Assembly: GCA_963726105.1 (NCBI GenBank)
Contig: CAVSBJ010000004.1
Coordinates: 310,001 to 374,000, forward strand
Source: Roseiarcus sp963726105
GTDB lineage: Bacteria; Pseudomonadota; Alphaproteobacteria; Rhizobiales; Beijerinckiaceae
Length of the DNA: 64,000 bases
Direction of reading: 5' to 3'
Shown: one piece after another, positions 56,919 to 64,000 of the stretch
Layout of the letters: each line of letters starts with the position of its first letter
Position numbering within the stretch: the stretch's first letter is position 1
Made by a program: the position numbers and the translations under genes
The notes under the pieces: model-generated
Seen by the model: the letters and a program-made list of their open reading frames with translations, nothing else
Databases searched by the model: none
What the model was told of the DNA's origin: nothing

Positions 56919-58169
56919 ATGCCGCTCGCGCGCCAAGCCCGCTCTTGTGTCATCGTCGTTGAAAACTTGCCTGTGCCTTTCGATCGCCGGGTTTGGCAGG
57001 AGGCTCAGGCCCTCCATCGCGCCGGGTGGATTGTGTCGGTGATCTGTCCGACCAACGCCGACTTTCCGAAGGCGTTCGAAGTCATCGACGACATTGCGAT
57101 CTACCGGCATCCGCTGCCGCCGGAGGGGCGTGGCGCGCTTGCCTATCTCCGCGAATATTCAACCGCGCTGTTCCACGAGCTCCGGCTCTTGTTCAAAGTT
57201 TATCGCGAACGCGGCTTTTCGATCGTCCAGGCCTGCAATCCGCCCGACCTCATCTTTCTCGCCGTTCTGCCATTCAAGCTCATGGGCAAGCGGTTCATCT
57301 TCGATCAGCACGATGTCTCGCCGGAATTGTTTGTCGTTAAATTCGGCAAGAAAGGGCTTCTTTATCGGGCGCTCCGGTTTTTCGAGCGCATGAGCTACAG
57401 AACCGCCGACCACGTCATCACCGCCAACGCGACATTCAAAGACATCGCCATAAGCCGCGGCGGCAAAAGTCCCTCTCAGGTCGAGGTCGTCTATGGGGTG
57501 CCTGATCGCATGCGCATCCGTCGCGTCGAGCCCGAGCCCGGGCTGCGCCGCGGGCGCAAGTTCGTGCTTGGCTATGTCGGAATTATCAACGAGCAGGATG
57601 GCGTCGACCATCTCGTGCGCGCGGTCGCCCATCTCATCAAGGTCAGCGGATTTAGCGACTTTCGCGCAATTGTCGTAGGCTCCGGCCCGGCCCTCGAATT
57701 GGTGCGCGACCTCGCGCGCTCGCTCGAGGTCGAAGATTTCATTCACTTCACCGGCTACCTCAAGGGCGAGACGCTGCTTGCGTATCTCAGCGCCTTCGAC
57801 ATCGGCGTCATCCCCGATCCGTTGAACGAGGCCAACGACCTCATGAGCATGAACAAAGTGTTCGAATATTGCGCTTTGGGGATTCCGACCGCGTGCTACC
57901 CTCTCAAAGAGACCAAGCGGCTTCTGGGAGAAGCCGGAGTTTATGCGCCATCGCCTGATCCGGCGGGGCTTGCTGAGGCCTGCCTTCGCTTGATGCAGGA
58001 CGGGGCCTTGCGCGCGCGCTCGGCAGCCGCGGCGGCGAAGCTTTCGGCGGAGGCGTTCGTCTGGGAGAACGAAGCTCGCAAATATATTGCGACTTATGAG
58101 CGCGTGTTGTCTCCAAAGCCTGACACCGCTCGGGAGAACGCTGGGGCCGCGCGCAGCCAGGACTTGTAG
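56919..58169 (+). CDS. Glycosyltransferase family 4
   Basis: A 416-residue GT-B enzyme. N-terminal VVENLPVPFDRRVWQEAQAL and GWIVSVICPT fit the acceptor half. The C-terminal donor half has GYVGIINEQDGVDHLVRAVA, VVGSGPALELVRDLA, DFIHFTGYLKGETLLAYLSA and NKVFEYCALGIPTACYPLKE (E-x7-E-like motif). The ATG at 56919 has GAAGG six bases upstream; a GTG at 56862 is open. It probably acts in a polysaccharide with the UDP-glucuronate made upstream; the acceptor is unknown. Confidence 0.9.
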   Translation: MPLARQARSCVIVVENLPVPFDRRVWQEAQALHRAGWIVSVICPTNADFPKAFEVIDDIAIYRHPLPPEGRGALAYLREYSTALFHELRLLFKVYRERGFSIVQACNPPDLIFLAVLPFKLMGKRFIFDQHDVSPELFVVKFGKKGLLYRALRFFERMSYRTADHVITANATFKDIAISRGGKSPSQVEVVYGVPDRMRIRRVEPEPGLRRGRKFVLGYVGIINEQDGVDHLVRAVAHLIKVSGFSDFRAIVVGSGPALELVRDLARSLEVEDFIHFTGYLKGETLLAYLSAFDIGVIPDPLNEANDLMSMNKVFEYCALGIPTACYPLKETKRLLGEAGVYAPSPDPAGLAEACLRLMQDGALRARSAAAAAKLSAEAFVWENEARKYIATYERVLSPKPDTARENAGAARSQDL

Positions 58170-58533
58170 ATCTCTCGCTCGCCCCCGCAAGCGAGCCGGA
58201 CGCACGGCTCGCGCACAAGTTTACGCGCGGCAAAGATTTCATGGACTTAAGTGCGCTTTCGCGCAACTTTTTCTCAGCTGAGGTCTTCCCGATCGCGCCC
58301 TTTCTGAAGCGGGCAAGACGGGGATGGAGTCGACCTCCCCGTTTGCATTTTTGAGCCTCGACGAGGCCAAAAGCGGCGGAAACGAAACGACTGCTTCGCG
58401 ACGCGAATGGAAACGTTTCGCCAAGAGTGTCGTAAGGCATTGGAATCATTATGAGCGCTGCGGTAATGGTCTCAAGGAGCTGCCCGAACTCTGAAGATCA
58501 TGAGCAAGACGCGGCTCCGTTGAACGTGAGCAA
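58170..58533. other. Intergenic region, no gene seen
   Basis: About 360 bases between the glycosyltransferase gene and the first repeat. No convincing frame; the short ORFs are GC shadows. Confidence 0.35.
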
Positions 58534-58631
58534 CCCCCTCATCCCGGCTCTCTTTCGAGGCGAGCAGGGAGCGGGTGTGCTGTCCCCTTTCCTGGGGAGA
58601 AGGTAGCGGGCGAGCCCGCCGGATGAGGGCG
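58534..58631. repeat. Palindromic intergenic repeat (CCCTCATCC type)
   Basis: CCCCTCATCCCGGC at the left and GCCGGATGAGGGCG at the right are inverted arms about 70 bases apart, with GGGGAGAAGG between. This is a common dispersed repeat type in Hyphomicrobiales. Confidence 0.6.
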
Positions 58632-58762
58632 ACGCGGCGAGGGTCTCACGAGAGACGTCTCGAGCTTGACGATCCGCAACAATAGCATAGATTTCCCAAA
58701 AAGAGAAGTTTTTTCTCCTATCATGTTTATTCGGAGCCGCGCGCTGCACGCGACAATCATCC

Positions 58763-58826
58763 ACTCATGGCCTTGCCGTGGACACGGCCCAGCGTGGATA
58801 GCCGGCTCAAGACCGCCATGACGAAA
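58763..58826. repeat. Decayed second palindromic repeat (ATGGCC...GGCCAT type)
   Basis: CATGGCC with GCCGTG-GA-CACGGC and CGTGGATAGCCGGCTCAAG then CCATGACG resembles the ATGGCCGGG...CCCGGCCATCCACG family. The arms are imperfect. Confidence 0.45.
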
Positions 58827-58943
58827 GGCTCTGGGCGCGGTTGTAACGGGCGTTCGTCAACCACCGGCAGAGGAGCCGGTCGGCTAGGCGCGCGTCGAAG
58901 AAGGCCTCTCGCTGAGGCTTTTGGATTGCCGACAGCCGCCCAC

Positions 58944-59705
58944 TCAGAGCTGGACGCCGCGCGTCAGGGCTCCATCGATCACGAGATTGGTGCCCGTCGT
59001 GTAGCTCGAGGCGGGGCTCGCCAGAAAGACGATGCCGCGGCCGACCTCCTCCGGTTTCGCCATCCGCCCGGTCGGGTTCAACGAAAGGGCGCTCTTGAAA
59101 AGATCAGGCAGGTTCGTTTCGATATTCTGCCAGATGCCGCCGTCGAAATAGGTGTTGCCCGGCGAAACCGAATTCACCCGGATCATCTTCGGCGCGTGCT
59201 GATTGGCAAGCCTCTGCGCGTAATGAACGAGCGCCGCCTTCATTGCGCCATAGGCCGGACCGGTGAAATCGACTTCGCGCCCGGAGACGGAAGACACGAT
59301 GACGATCGACGGGTGGTCGGATTTCTCGAGATAGGGCAGGGCGGCCGTGACCGCGTTCACGGTGTGCATCAGGTCGACATCGAACGATTGGCTCCAGGAT
59401 TCCTCGACATCCTGGGCGGCGAGGGCGGAGACGTTGGCGACCAGAATGTCGATTCCGCCAAGCGCCCGCGCGCTGTCGGCGATGAATTTCTGAAGCGCGG
59501 CCTTGTTGGCTACGTCGACTGCAGCCCCGTAGGCCTGCACGCCCTTGGCGTTGAGGTCTTTGACCACGGCCTTCACTTCGTCCGCGTTGCGGGCGCAGAT
59601 GGCGACGCTCGCGCCTTCCTGCGCAAAAATATCGGCTGCGGCGCGACCGATGCCCTTGCTGCCGCCGGTCACGACTGCGCGCAGGCCCTTCAATCCGAGA
59701 TCCAT
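58944..59705 (-). CDS. Short-chain dehydrogenase/reductase
   Basis: A 253-residue NAD(P)-dependent oxidoreductase. TGGSKGIGRAAADIFAQEGA (cofactor), NAS-region LVANVSALAAQ, catalytic Ser in IVIVSSVSG, Tyr/Lys in AYGAMKAALVHYA and the C-terminal YTTGTNLVIDGALTRG fit the classical SDR family. The ATG at 59705 follows GGAGGGG; the longer frame to 59765 is not protein-like. It is monocistronic with no informative neighbour, so the substrate is unknown. Confidence 0.9.
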   Translation of the reverse strand: MDLGLKGLRAVVTGGSKGIGRAAADIFAQEGASVAICARNADEVKAVVKDLNAKGVQAYGAAVDVANKAALQKFIADSARALGGIDILVANVSALAAQDVEESWSQSFDVDLMHTVNAVTAALPYLEKSDHPSIVIVSSVSGREVDFTGPAYGAMKAALVHYAQRLANQHAPKMIRVNSVSPGNTYFDGGIWQNIETNLPDLFKSALSLNPTGRMAKPEEVGRGIVFLASPASSYTTGTNLVIDGALTRGVQL

Positions 59706-59961
59706 GTTCCCCTCCGTGAAGTCAGTTTGATGGCAGACATCTTCAAGTGTCCGATATATCGACACGTGTCGCCGACGCGCAGTCTTGCTGCCCTTGTTGG
59801 CAAGACACAGGCCTTAAGCTCACGAAATTGTAACCCCGAGCGCTCCTCGGCCGCGACCCGACTATCGCAGTTCGGCGAACGCTCGTGATGCAAAGGAGCA
59901 AAGGTTAGCAGCGCATACGCCTGTTGTCAGGTCTGTCGACCGCATGCTGCCCTGCGCCGTC

Positions 59962-60204
59962 TCACGGCGCCTTTGACGGAGGCTTGGACGACGGCGCGGT
60001 GCTTGCATTCGCGTCGGATCCGGTCCCGCCCGGCGTCGCCGCGCCATTGGCGTCCGAGCCATTGCCGTTCTTCCCTGGCGCCGAGGCTTGCCCGTCTTCA
60101 TTGCCGGATTGGTTCATTTTGCCCTGCTTCTGATCGCTGGATTGGGCGAGCGCCAAGCTCGGAACAAGGACGAACATTATTGCTGCAAGAACTTTGGCTT
60201 TCAT
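59962..60204 (-). CDS. Small secreted Ser/Gly/Asn-rich protein
   Basis: An 80-residue protein starting MKAKVLAAIMFVLVPSLALA (signal peptide, cleavage after ALA-QS), then a low-complexity tail rich in Ser, Gly, Asn and Pro (NGNGSDANGAATPGG). GGAGG upstream sets the start. No Cys. It is likely an exported disordered protein of unknown function. A longer frame to 60351 has no signal peptide at its start. Confidence 0.6.
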   Translation of the reverse strand: MKAKVLAAIMFVLVPSLALAQSSDQKQGKMNQSGNEDGQASAPGKNGNGSDANGAATPGGTGSDANASTAPSSKPPSKAP

Positions 60205-60460
60205 TCGCGTCGCCTCCAGGACCTTCCGCGCTGACTGGCGTCCGCCAGGTGAACAGGGTCGCGGCGCGTTTGATCCCGGTTCGTCGCTAGACTTTTCTGA
60301 TGCACCGAGCGGAGCGCTCAGCCGGCGTCGATCGAGGCGCCGATGGCTCAAGTCGTATCGCTGAAACTGTTCCGCGAGCCGAGCCTTGGCGTGGGCCTGA
60401 TCGTCGCCGCCGGGATCCCCCGTGTGGACGGTCCGATGAGGCTTGACGCTCCGCCGCCAG

Positions 60461-62419
60461 TCACTTCCCCAAGAGCGCGCTCATCTTGCCGGCAAGCGCT
60501 TCCAGCGTGAACGGTTTGGTGAGAACGTGCATGTCAGGCCCCAGGCCGCCGGCGCCGGCGGTTGAAGCCTCCGCATAGCCAGTGATGAACAAAACTTGCA
60601 GGTCAGGCCGCGCCTGCCGCGCCGCTTCGGCCAATTGCCGGCCGTTCATCCCGCCAGGCAACCCAACATCCGTGATCAGCAGATCAATCCTGGCGTTCGA
60701 ACGGATCGCCTTCAGTCCCGCTGCGCCGGTTGACGCCTCCAGCACGAGATAACCCAAGTCTTGCAGGACATCGACGATGAGCATTCTTATCATCGCTTCG
60801 TCATCGACCACGACGACGGTGTGGCCGGCAGCCGCTGCGCTGGCAGGGGTCGACACGCTCTCCTGGTCCGCCGTCTCGTCGTGGTCAGCACGGGGGAGAT
60901 ACATGCTGATTGTGGCCCCTTTGCCGACTTCCGATTTCACCGTCACCTGGCCGCCGGATTGTCGGACGAAACCATAGACCATCGACAGGCCTAGCCCCGT
61001 GCCCACGCCAAGCGGCTTGGTGGTGAAGAACGGCTCGAAGACGTGCGCAACCACATCTGGCGGCATGCCGACGCCGGTGTCGCTGACAGTGATCGCAATA
61101 TACTCGCCCGGCAAAAGGTCCAGTGTGCTGGCGACGACTTTGTCGAGCGCCAGATTGTTTGTCTTGATCGTCAGTACGCCTCCCTCCGGCATGGCGTCGC
61201 GGGCGTTGATGCAGAGGTTGAGCAGCGCGGTTTCGAGCTGATTGGGATCGCAGAGAATCAGCGACGCGTCCTTCGCGAGTTCGACCCTATTCTCGATCTG
61301 CGGACCGATCACGTTCTTGATCAGTTGCTCGACCATGTCCGAGATCAGCTTGTTCCCGTCGGTTGGCTTTGCATCGAGCGTTTGCCGTCTCGAAAACGTG
61401 AGCAGACGTTGCGTCAGGGCGGCGGCGCGGTTGGCGGAACCCAGCGCGCCCGCCGCATAGCGATCGAGGTCGCTGAGGCGCCCTTGCGCAATGCGCGCCT
61501 TGATCAGCTCGAGATTGCCAATGACGCCGGTGAGCAGATTGTTGAAATCATGCGCGAGGCCGCCGGTCAGTTGGCCGACCGCTTCCATTTTTTGCGATTG
61601 CAAAAGCTGTTCGCGCGATTGCTCCAGCTCAATCTCGCCCTTCCGGCGCTCGGTCAGGTCCCGGGTGACCTTGGCAAAGCCAAGCAGCTTGCCGTCTTCC
61701 AGGATCGGGTCGATCACGACGTTGGCCCAGAACCGGCTCCCGTCCTTGCGGACACGCCAGGCTTCGGCTTCGAAGCGGCCTTCACGCAGCGCCGTCTCGA
61801 GCGCCCTTCCGGGAACGCCGTTCGCGATGTCTTCCGGTGTATAAAAGCGCGAGAAATGCTCGCCCACGATCTCAGCCGCGGTATAGCCCTTGATACGCTG
61901 AGCCCCGGTATTCCAATTGGTGATGCGTCCCAGAGGATCGAGCATGTAGATGGCGTAGTCCGTCACACTCTGGACGAGCAGGCGGAAACGACGCTCGGTC
62001 TCCGCCGCCACCACCGCCGCCTCGTGCTGGGCGGTCATGTCGCGCGTGACTTTGGCGAAGCCGATCAGCTTACCGTCTTTGTGGATTGCATCGATAACCA
62101 CCAGAGCCCAAAAAAGGCTTCCATCCTTGCGCCGCCGCCAAGCCTCGGCGGTGTAGCGACCGACCTCCAAGGCGGTCTTCAACGCCTGTTCGGGAACGCC
62201 GGCGGCGCGGTCCTCGTCGGTGTAGAAGCGCGAAAAATGAGCGCCAATGATTTCTGCCGCCGAATAGCCCTTGATCCGCTCCGCGCCCGAGTTCCAGGTC
62301 GTCACCAGCCCCTCGGGGCTGAGCATGTAGATGGCGTAATCCACCACGCCTTGGACGAGCACTTCATAGGTGGGGACGTCGTCGATAACGTCCACCACCG
62401 GGGCGTTAGAGGAAGGCAC
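60461..62419 (-). CDS. PAS-PAS hybrid sensor histidine kinase with receiver domain
   Basis: A 652-residue soluble hybrid kinase. Two PAS domains (about residues 18-130 and 145-258) share SRFYT-ED and G(V)P-AL-TAL-GR motifs and look like a tandem duplication. The H-box GQLTGGLAHDFNNLLTGVIG has His290. The ATPase part has N-box NLCINARDAMPEGG, G1 DTGVGMPPDV and G2 GVGTGLGLSMVYGF. The receiver (about 533-652) has Asp584 in LLITDVGLPGG and KPFTLEALAG. There is no membrane segment. A separate partner regulator is not nearby, so its output is unknown. Confidence 0.92.
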   Translation of the reverse strand: MPSSNAPVVDVIDDVPTYEVLVQGVVDYAIYMLSPEGLVTTWNSGAERIKGYSAAEIIGAHFSRFYTDEDRAAGVPEQALKTALEVGRYTAEAWRRRKDGSLFWALVVIDAIHKDGKLIGFAKVTRDMTAQHEAAVVAAETERRFRLLVQSVTDYAIYMLDPLGRITNWNTGAQRIKGYTAAEIVGEHFSRFYTPEDIANGVPGRALETALREGRFEAEAWRVRKDGSRFWANVVIDPILEDGKLLGFAKVTRDLTERRKGEIELEQSREQLLQSQKMEAVGQLTGGLAHDFNNLLTGVIGNLELIKARIAQGRLSDLDRYAAGALGSANRAAALTQRLLTFSRRQTLDAKPTDGNKLISDMVEQLIKNVIGPQIENRVELAKDASLILCDPNQLETALLNLCINARDAMPEGGVLTIKTNNLALDKVVASTLDLLPGEYIAITVSDTGVGMPPDVVAHVFEPFFTTKPLGVGTGLGLSMVYGFVRQSGGQVTVKSEVGKGATISMYLPRADHDETADQESVSTPASAAAAGHTVVVVDDEAMIRMLIVDVLQDLGYLVLEASTGAAGLKAIRSNARIDLLITDVGLPGGMNGRQLAEAARQARPDLQVLFITGYAEASTAGAGGLGPDMHVLTKPFTLEALAGKMSALLGK

Positions 62420-62574
62420 GTCGAGCCTCAGATGAAAGCCCCTTCTTCGATGGAAGTTTCAGGAGTCGCTTTGTTCGATCATCCTCCTTCGCGCTGGTGA
62501 AGGCAATCCGGAACGGCGGTTCTGATTGGGCTCGTGCCCGATGGCTTCACTGGCGCTTGAGGCAGCGCAATAGA

Positions 62575-63543
62575 TTAAGGCTTCGCTGGCGCTGGCGCGG
62601 CGGGTCCGAGCGGGGGCAGGCTCTTGAGATAAAGAGCGATCGCCTGACGGTCGGATTCGGGCAATTCGGCAAGGTTGCGAACAACCGCCGTCATGCCGGC
62701 GCCGAGCACGTCGCCGGAAGGGGTGAAGCCGCTGGTCAAAGCCTCGACGATGTCGGCCTCGGTCCAATTCAGAAAGTCGCCCCCTCTAAGGTTCGCCGCC
62801 TTGCCGTGACCGTCCGGCAAGGGCGCGCCGGCGAGCGCGCGCTTCAAGTCCATCTCGCCCAGGAAGCCGCGCGGCGTGTGGCATTCGCCGCAATGGCCGG
62901 GGCCCTCGACGAGATAACGGCCGCGGTTCCATTGTTCGCTTTGGGATAGGTCGGGGCGGAGGCCGGCGTTGTCGAAATAGAGGAGCTTCCACAAGCCCAC
63001 AGCGCGCCGGATGGAGAAGGGAAAGGGGAGGGCGTTCGCCGGCGCTTTGCCCTTGACCGGCGGCACAGTGCCCAGGAACGCCGCGAGATCCTCCACACCC
63101 TTCGGGGTCATGCGCTGATAGGATGTGTAGGGGAAGGCAGGGTAGAGATGGCCGCCGTTTGAAGAAACGCCAGACAAGAGCGCATTGGCGATATCGACGG
63201 GGCGCCAGGCGCCAATTCCATCGACCGGATCGGTGGAGATGTTCGGCGGGTAGAACGACCCGAACGGCGTCTTGAGTTCGAGCCCGCCGCCAAGCTTTAA
63301 AGGATCGTCCTGGCGTGGCGACTTGTGGCACGACTCGCAGCCGCCGGCGTAAAAAACGAGCCGCCCAGCAGCGGCGTCGCCCGACAGGCCAAGAGCTTGC
63401 CATGCCTCAGCCGAATAGCGCGGCTGAGGCGCCGATAGCGCCCAGGCCAGCGCCGCCCCGGCCATGACGACGAGCGCCAGGGCGACGGCGATCCATCTCA
63501 TCCGCGCAGGCGATGTCGAATATGCGCGCGCGGACGAATTCAA
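62575..63543 (-). CDS. Diheme c-type cytochrome
   Basis: A 322-residue periplasmic protein with an N-terminal membrane anchor (WIAVALALVVMAGAALAWAL) and two haem sites, CESCHKSP and CGECHTPRGFLG. Both carry nearby Met/His ligand candidates. ISTDPVDGIGAWRPVDIANA and PAFPYTSYQRMTPKGVEDL are typical of the cytochrome subunits of membrane dehydrogenases such as gluconate/alcohol dehydrogenases. The start is a TTG at 63543 or the ATG at 63501. It follows the cytochrome c' gene by three bases. It is an electron carrier; the donor enzyme is not in this window. Confidence 0.88.
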   Translation of the reverse strand: MNSSARAYSTSPARMRWIAVALALVVMAGAALAWALSAPQPRYSAEAWQALGLSGDAAAGRLVFYAGGCESCHKSPRQDDPLKLGGGLELKTPFGSFYPPNISTDPVDGIGAWRPVDIANALLSGVSSNGGHLYPAFPYTSYQRMTPKGVEDLAAFLGTVPPVKGKAPANALPFPFSIRRAVGLWKLLYFDNAGLRPDLSQSEQWNRGRYLVEGPGHCGECHTPRGFLGEMDLKRALAGAPLPDGHGKAANLRGGDFLNWTEADIVEALTSGFTPSGDVLGAGMTAVVRNLAELPESDRQAIALYLKSLPPLGPAAPAPAKP

Positions 63544-63546
63544 GTC

Positions 63547-63984
63547 TTAGCCGCTTTTGGCCTTGTAAAGTTCGTGACAGCCGCCGCAGTTCTTGAACAC
63601 GGCCGGTGCGAATTGCTTGAACGTCGCCTCGTCCGTGATTCCGGCCTGGGCGGCCTGGACGTCCTTGACGAACTGGGCGAAGCGGGCCTCGAAGTCCGCC
63701 TTGTTCTCCCAGATCGCGGGGAGCGCCGCCGTCCCACCGCCGGTCTTGCTGGTGTCGGGAAACAAAGCCGCGGATTTCGTCGCGCCTTCGTCGAGCGTCT
63801 TCAAGGATTCCTTCACCGTCGCCAGATCGAACGGGATCTTGCCCTTCGACATGCCGAACAGCGTCTTTGCGGCCTCGCCGTCGTGCTTCATGAGCGCTCG
63901 TCGCTCGGCGATCGGATCGGTGTCGGCCAACACGGCGGTCATGCCGCAAGCGAGCGCCATAGCCACCGCCAATAAGCGTTTCAT
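63547..63984 (-). CDS. Cytochrome c class II (cytochrome c'-like)
   Basis: A 145-residue periplasmic haem protein with a signal peptide (LLAVAMALACGMTAVLA) and a four-helix-bundle-type sequence ending in the single haem site NCGGCHELYKAKSG, near the C-terminus as in cytochromes c' and c-556. Its start lies about 16 bases from the window edge, so an upstream partner may be outside. The gene is immediately upstream of a diheme cytochrome gene, making a two-cytochrome unit. Confidence 0.9.
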   Translation of the reverse strand: MKRLLAVAMALACGMTAVLADTDPIAERRALMKHDGEAAKTLFGMSKGKIPFDLATVKESLKTLDEGATKSAALFPDTSKTGGGTAALPAIWENKADFEARFAQFVKDVQAAQAGITDEATFKQFAPAVFKNCGGCHELYKAKSG

Positions 63985-64000
63985 GAGCCTCTCCCCGACA

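Noticed and set aside
58767..59888. Long plus-strand frame over the SDR gene
   Set aside because: Antisense shadow of an SDR gene with clear motifs.

Overview
The window is a GC-rich, chromosome-type stretch of an alphaproteobacterium, most likely Hyphomicrobiales (Rhizobiales). The clues are a DUF177–plsX–fabH lipid cluster, a CpdR / N-formylglutamate amidohydrolase / HisN neighbourhood, argH beside a TlpA-like gene, an alphaproteobacterial-type homoserine kinase overlapping rnhA, a CIRCE element with an RpoH-type promoter in front of groESL, and palindromic intergenic repeats of the sort common in that order. The sulfide:quinone reductase and c-type cytochromes would suit a Beijerinckiaceae-like relative, but that is inference. 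I found no rRNA, tRNA, CRISPR array, insertion sequence or prophage.

Layout. 1-3555: end of the DUF177 gene, a DUF1097 membrane protein, plsX and fabH. 3577-5055: a frameshifted HAD-phosphatase gene and a small exported protein. 5233-9504: a PotABCD-type uptake operon on the minus strand. 9725-11888: groESL with terminator, CIRCE and promoter. 12260-13553: secreted low-complexity proteins. 13770-16426: cpdR, an N-formylglutamate amidohydrolase and hisN. 16616-22832: a sulfide locus (sqr, DUF2892 protein, BigR-like sensor) divergent from a two-gene RND pump. 22943-26099: leuS and lptE. 26253-33708: a dipeptide-type ABC importer (one ATPase gene frameshifted), its binding protein and an overlapping amidase. 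33823-37233: a YCII-like protein, a murein transglycosylase and a large GT-C-like membrane protein. 37260-41832: ackA, and a frameshifted Orn/Lys/Arg decarboxylase followed by a GNAT acetyltransferase. 42217-42489: a perfect CRP/FNR-type palindrome in front of a small gene. 42574-45660: a Zn/Mn-type ABC importer divergent from zur. 46160-48220: argH and a TlpA-like thioredoxin. 48279-49731: an accessory patch with a GIY-YIG-like nuclease and a decayed DNA-methyltransferase remnant. 49732-53373: a GGDEF-EAL protein and a FeeM-like N-acyl amino acid synthase. 53794-58169: rnhA, thrB, UDP-glucose dehydrogenase and a glycosyltransferase. 58534-64000: repeats, an SDR enzyme, a hybrid histidine kinase and two c-type cytochromes.

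Four otherwise intact genes (HAD phosphatase, Gly/Tyr-rich protein, DppD-like ATPase, decarboxylase) are each broken by one small indel with clear coding on both sides. That points to residual sequence errors or very recent inactivation. The regions most likely to repay study are the sulfide-sensor/RND-pump divergon, the FeeM-like synthase with its convergent small gene, the methyltransferase-remnant/GIY-YIG patch, and the small gene behind the CRP/FNR-type site.
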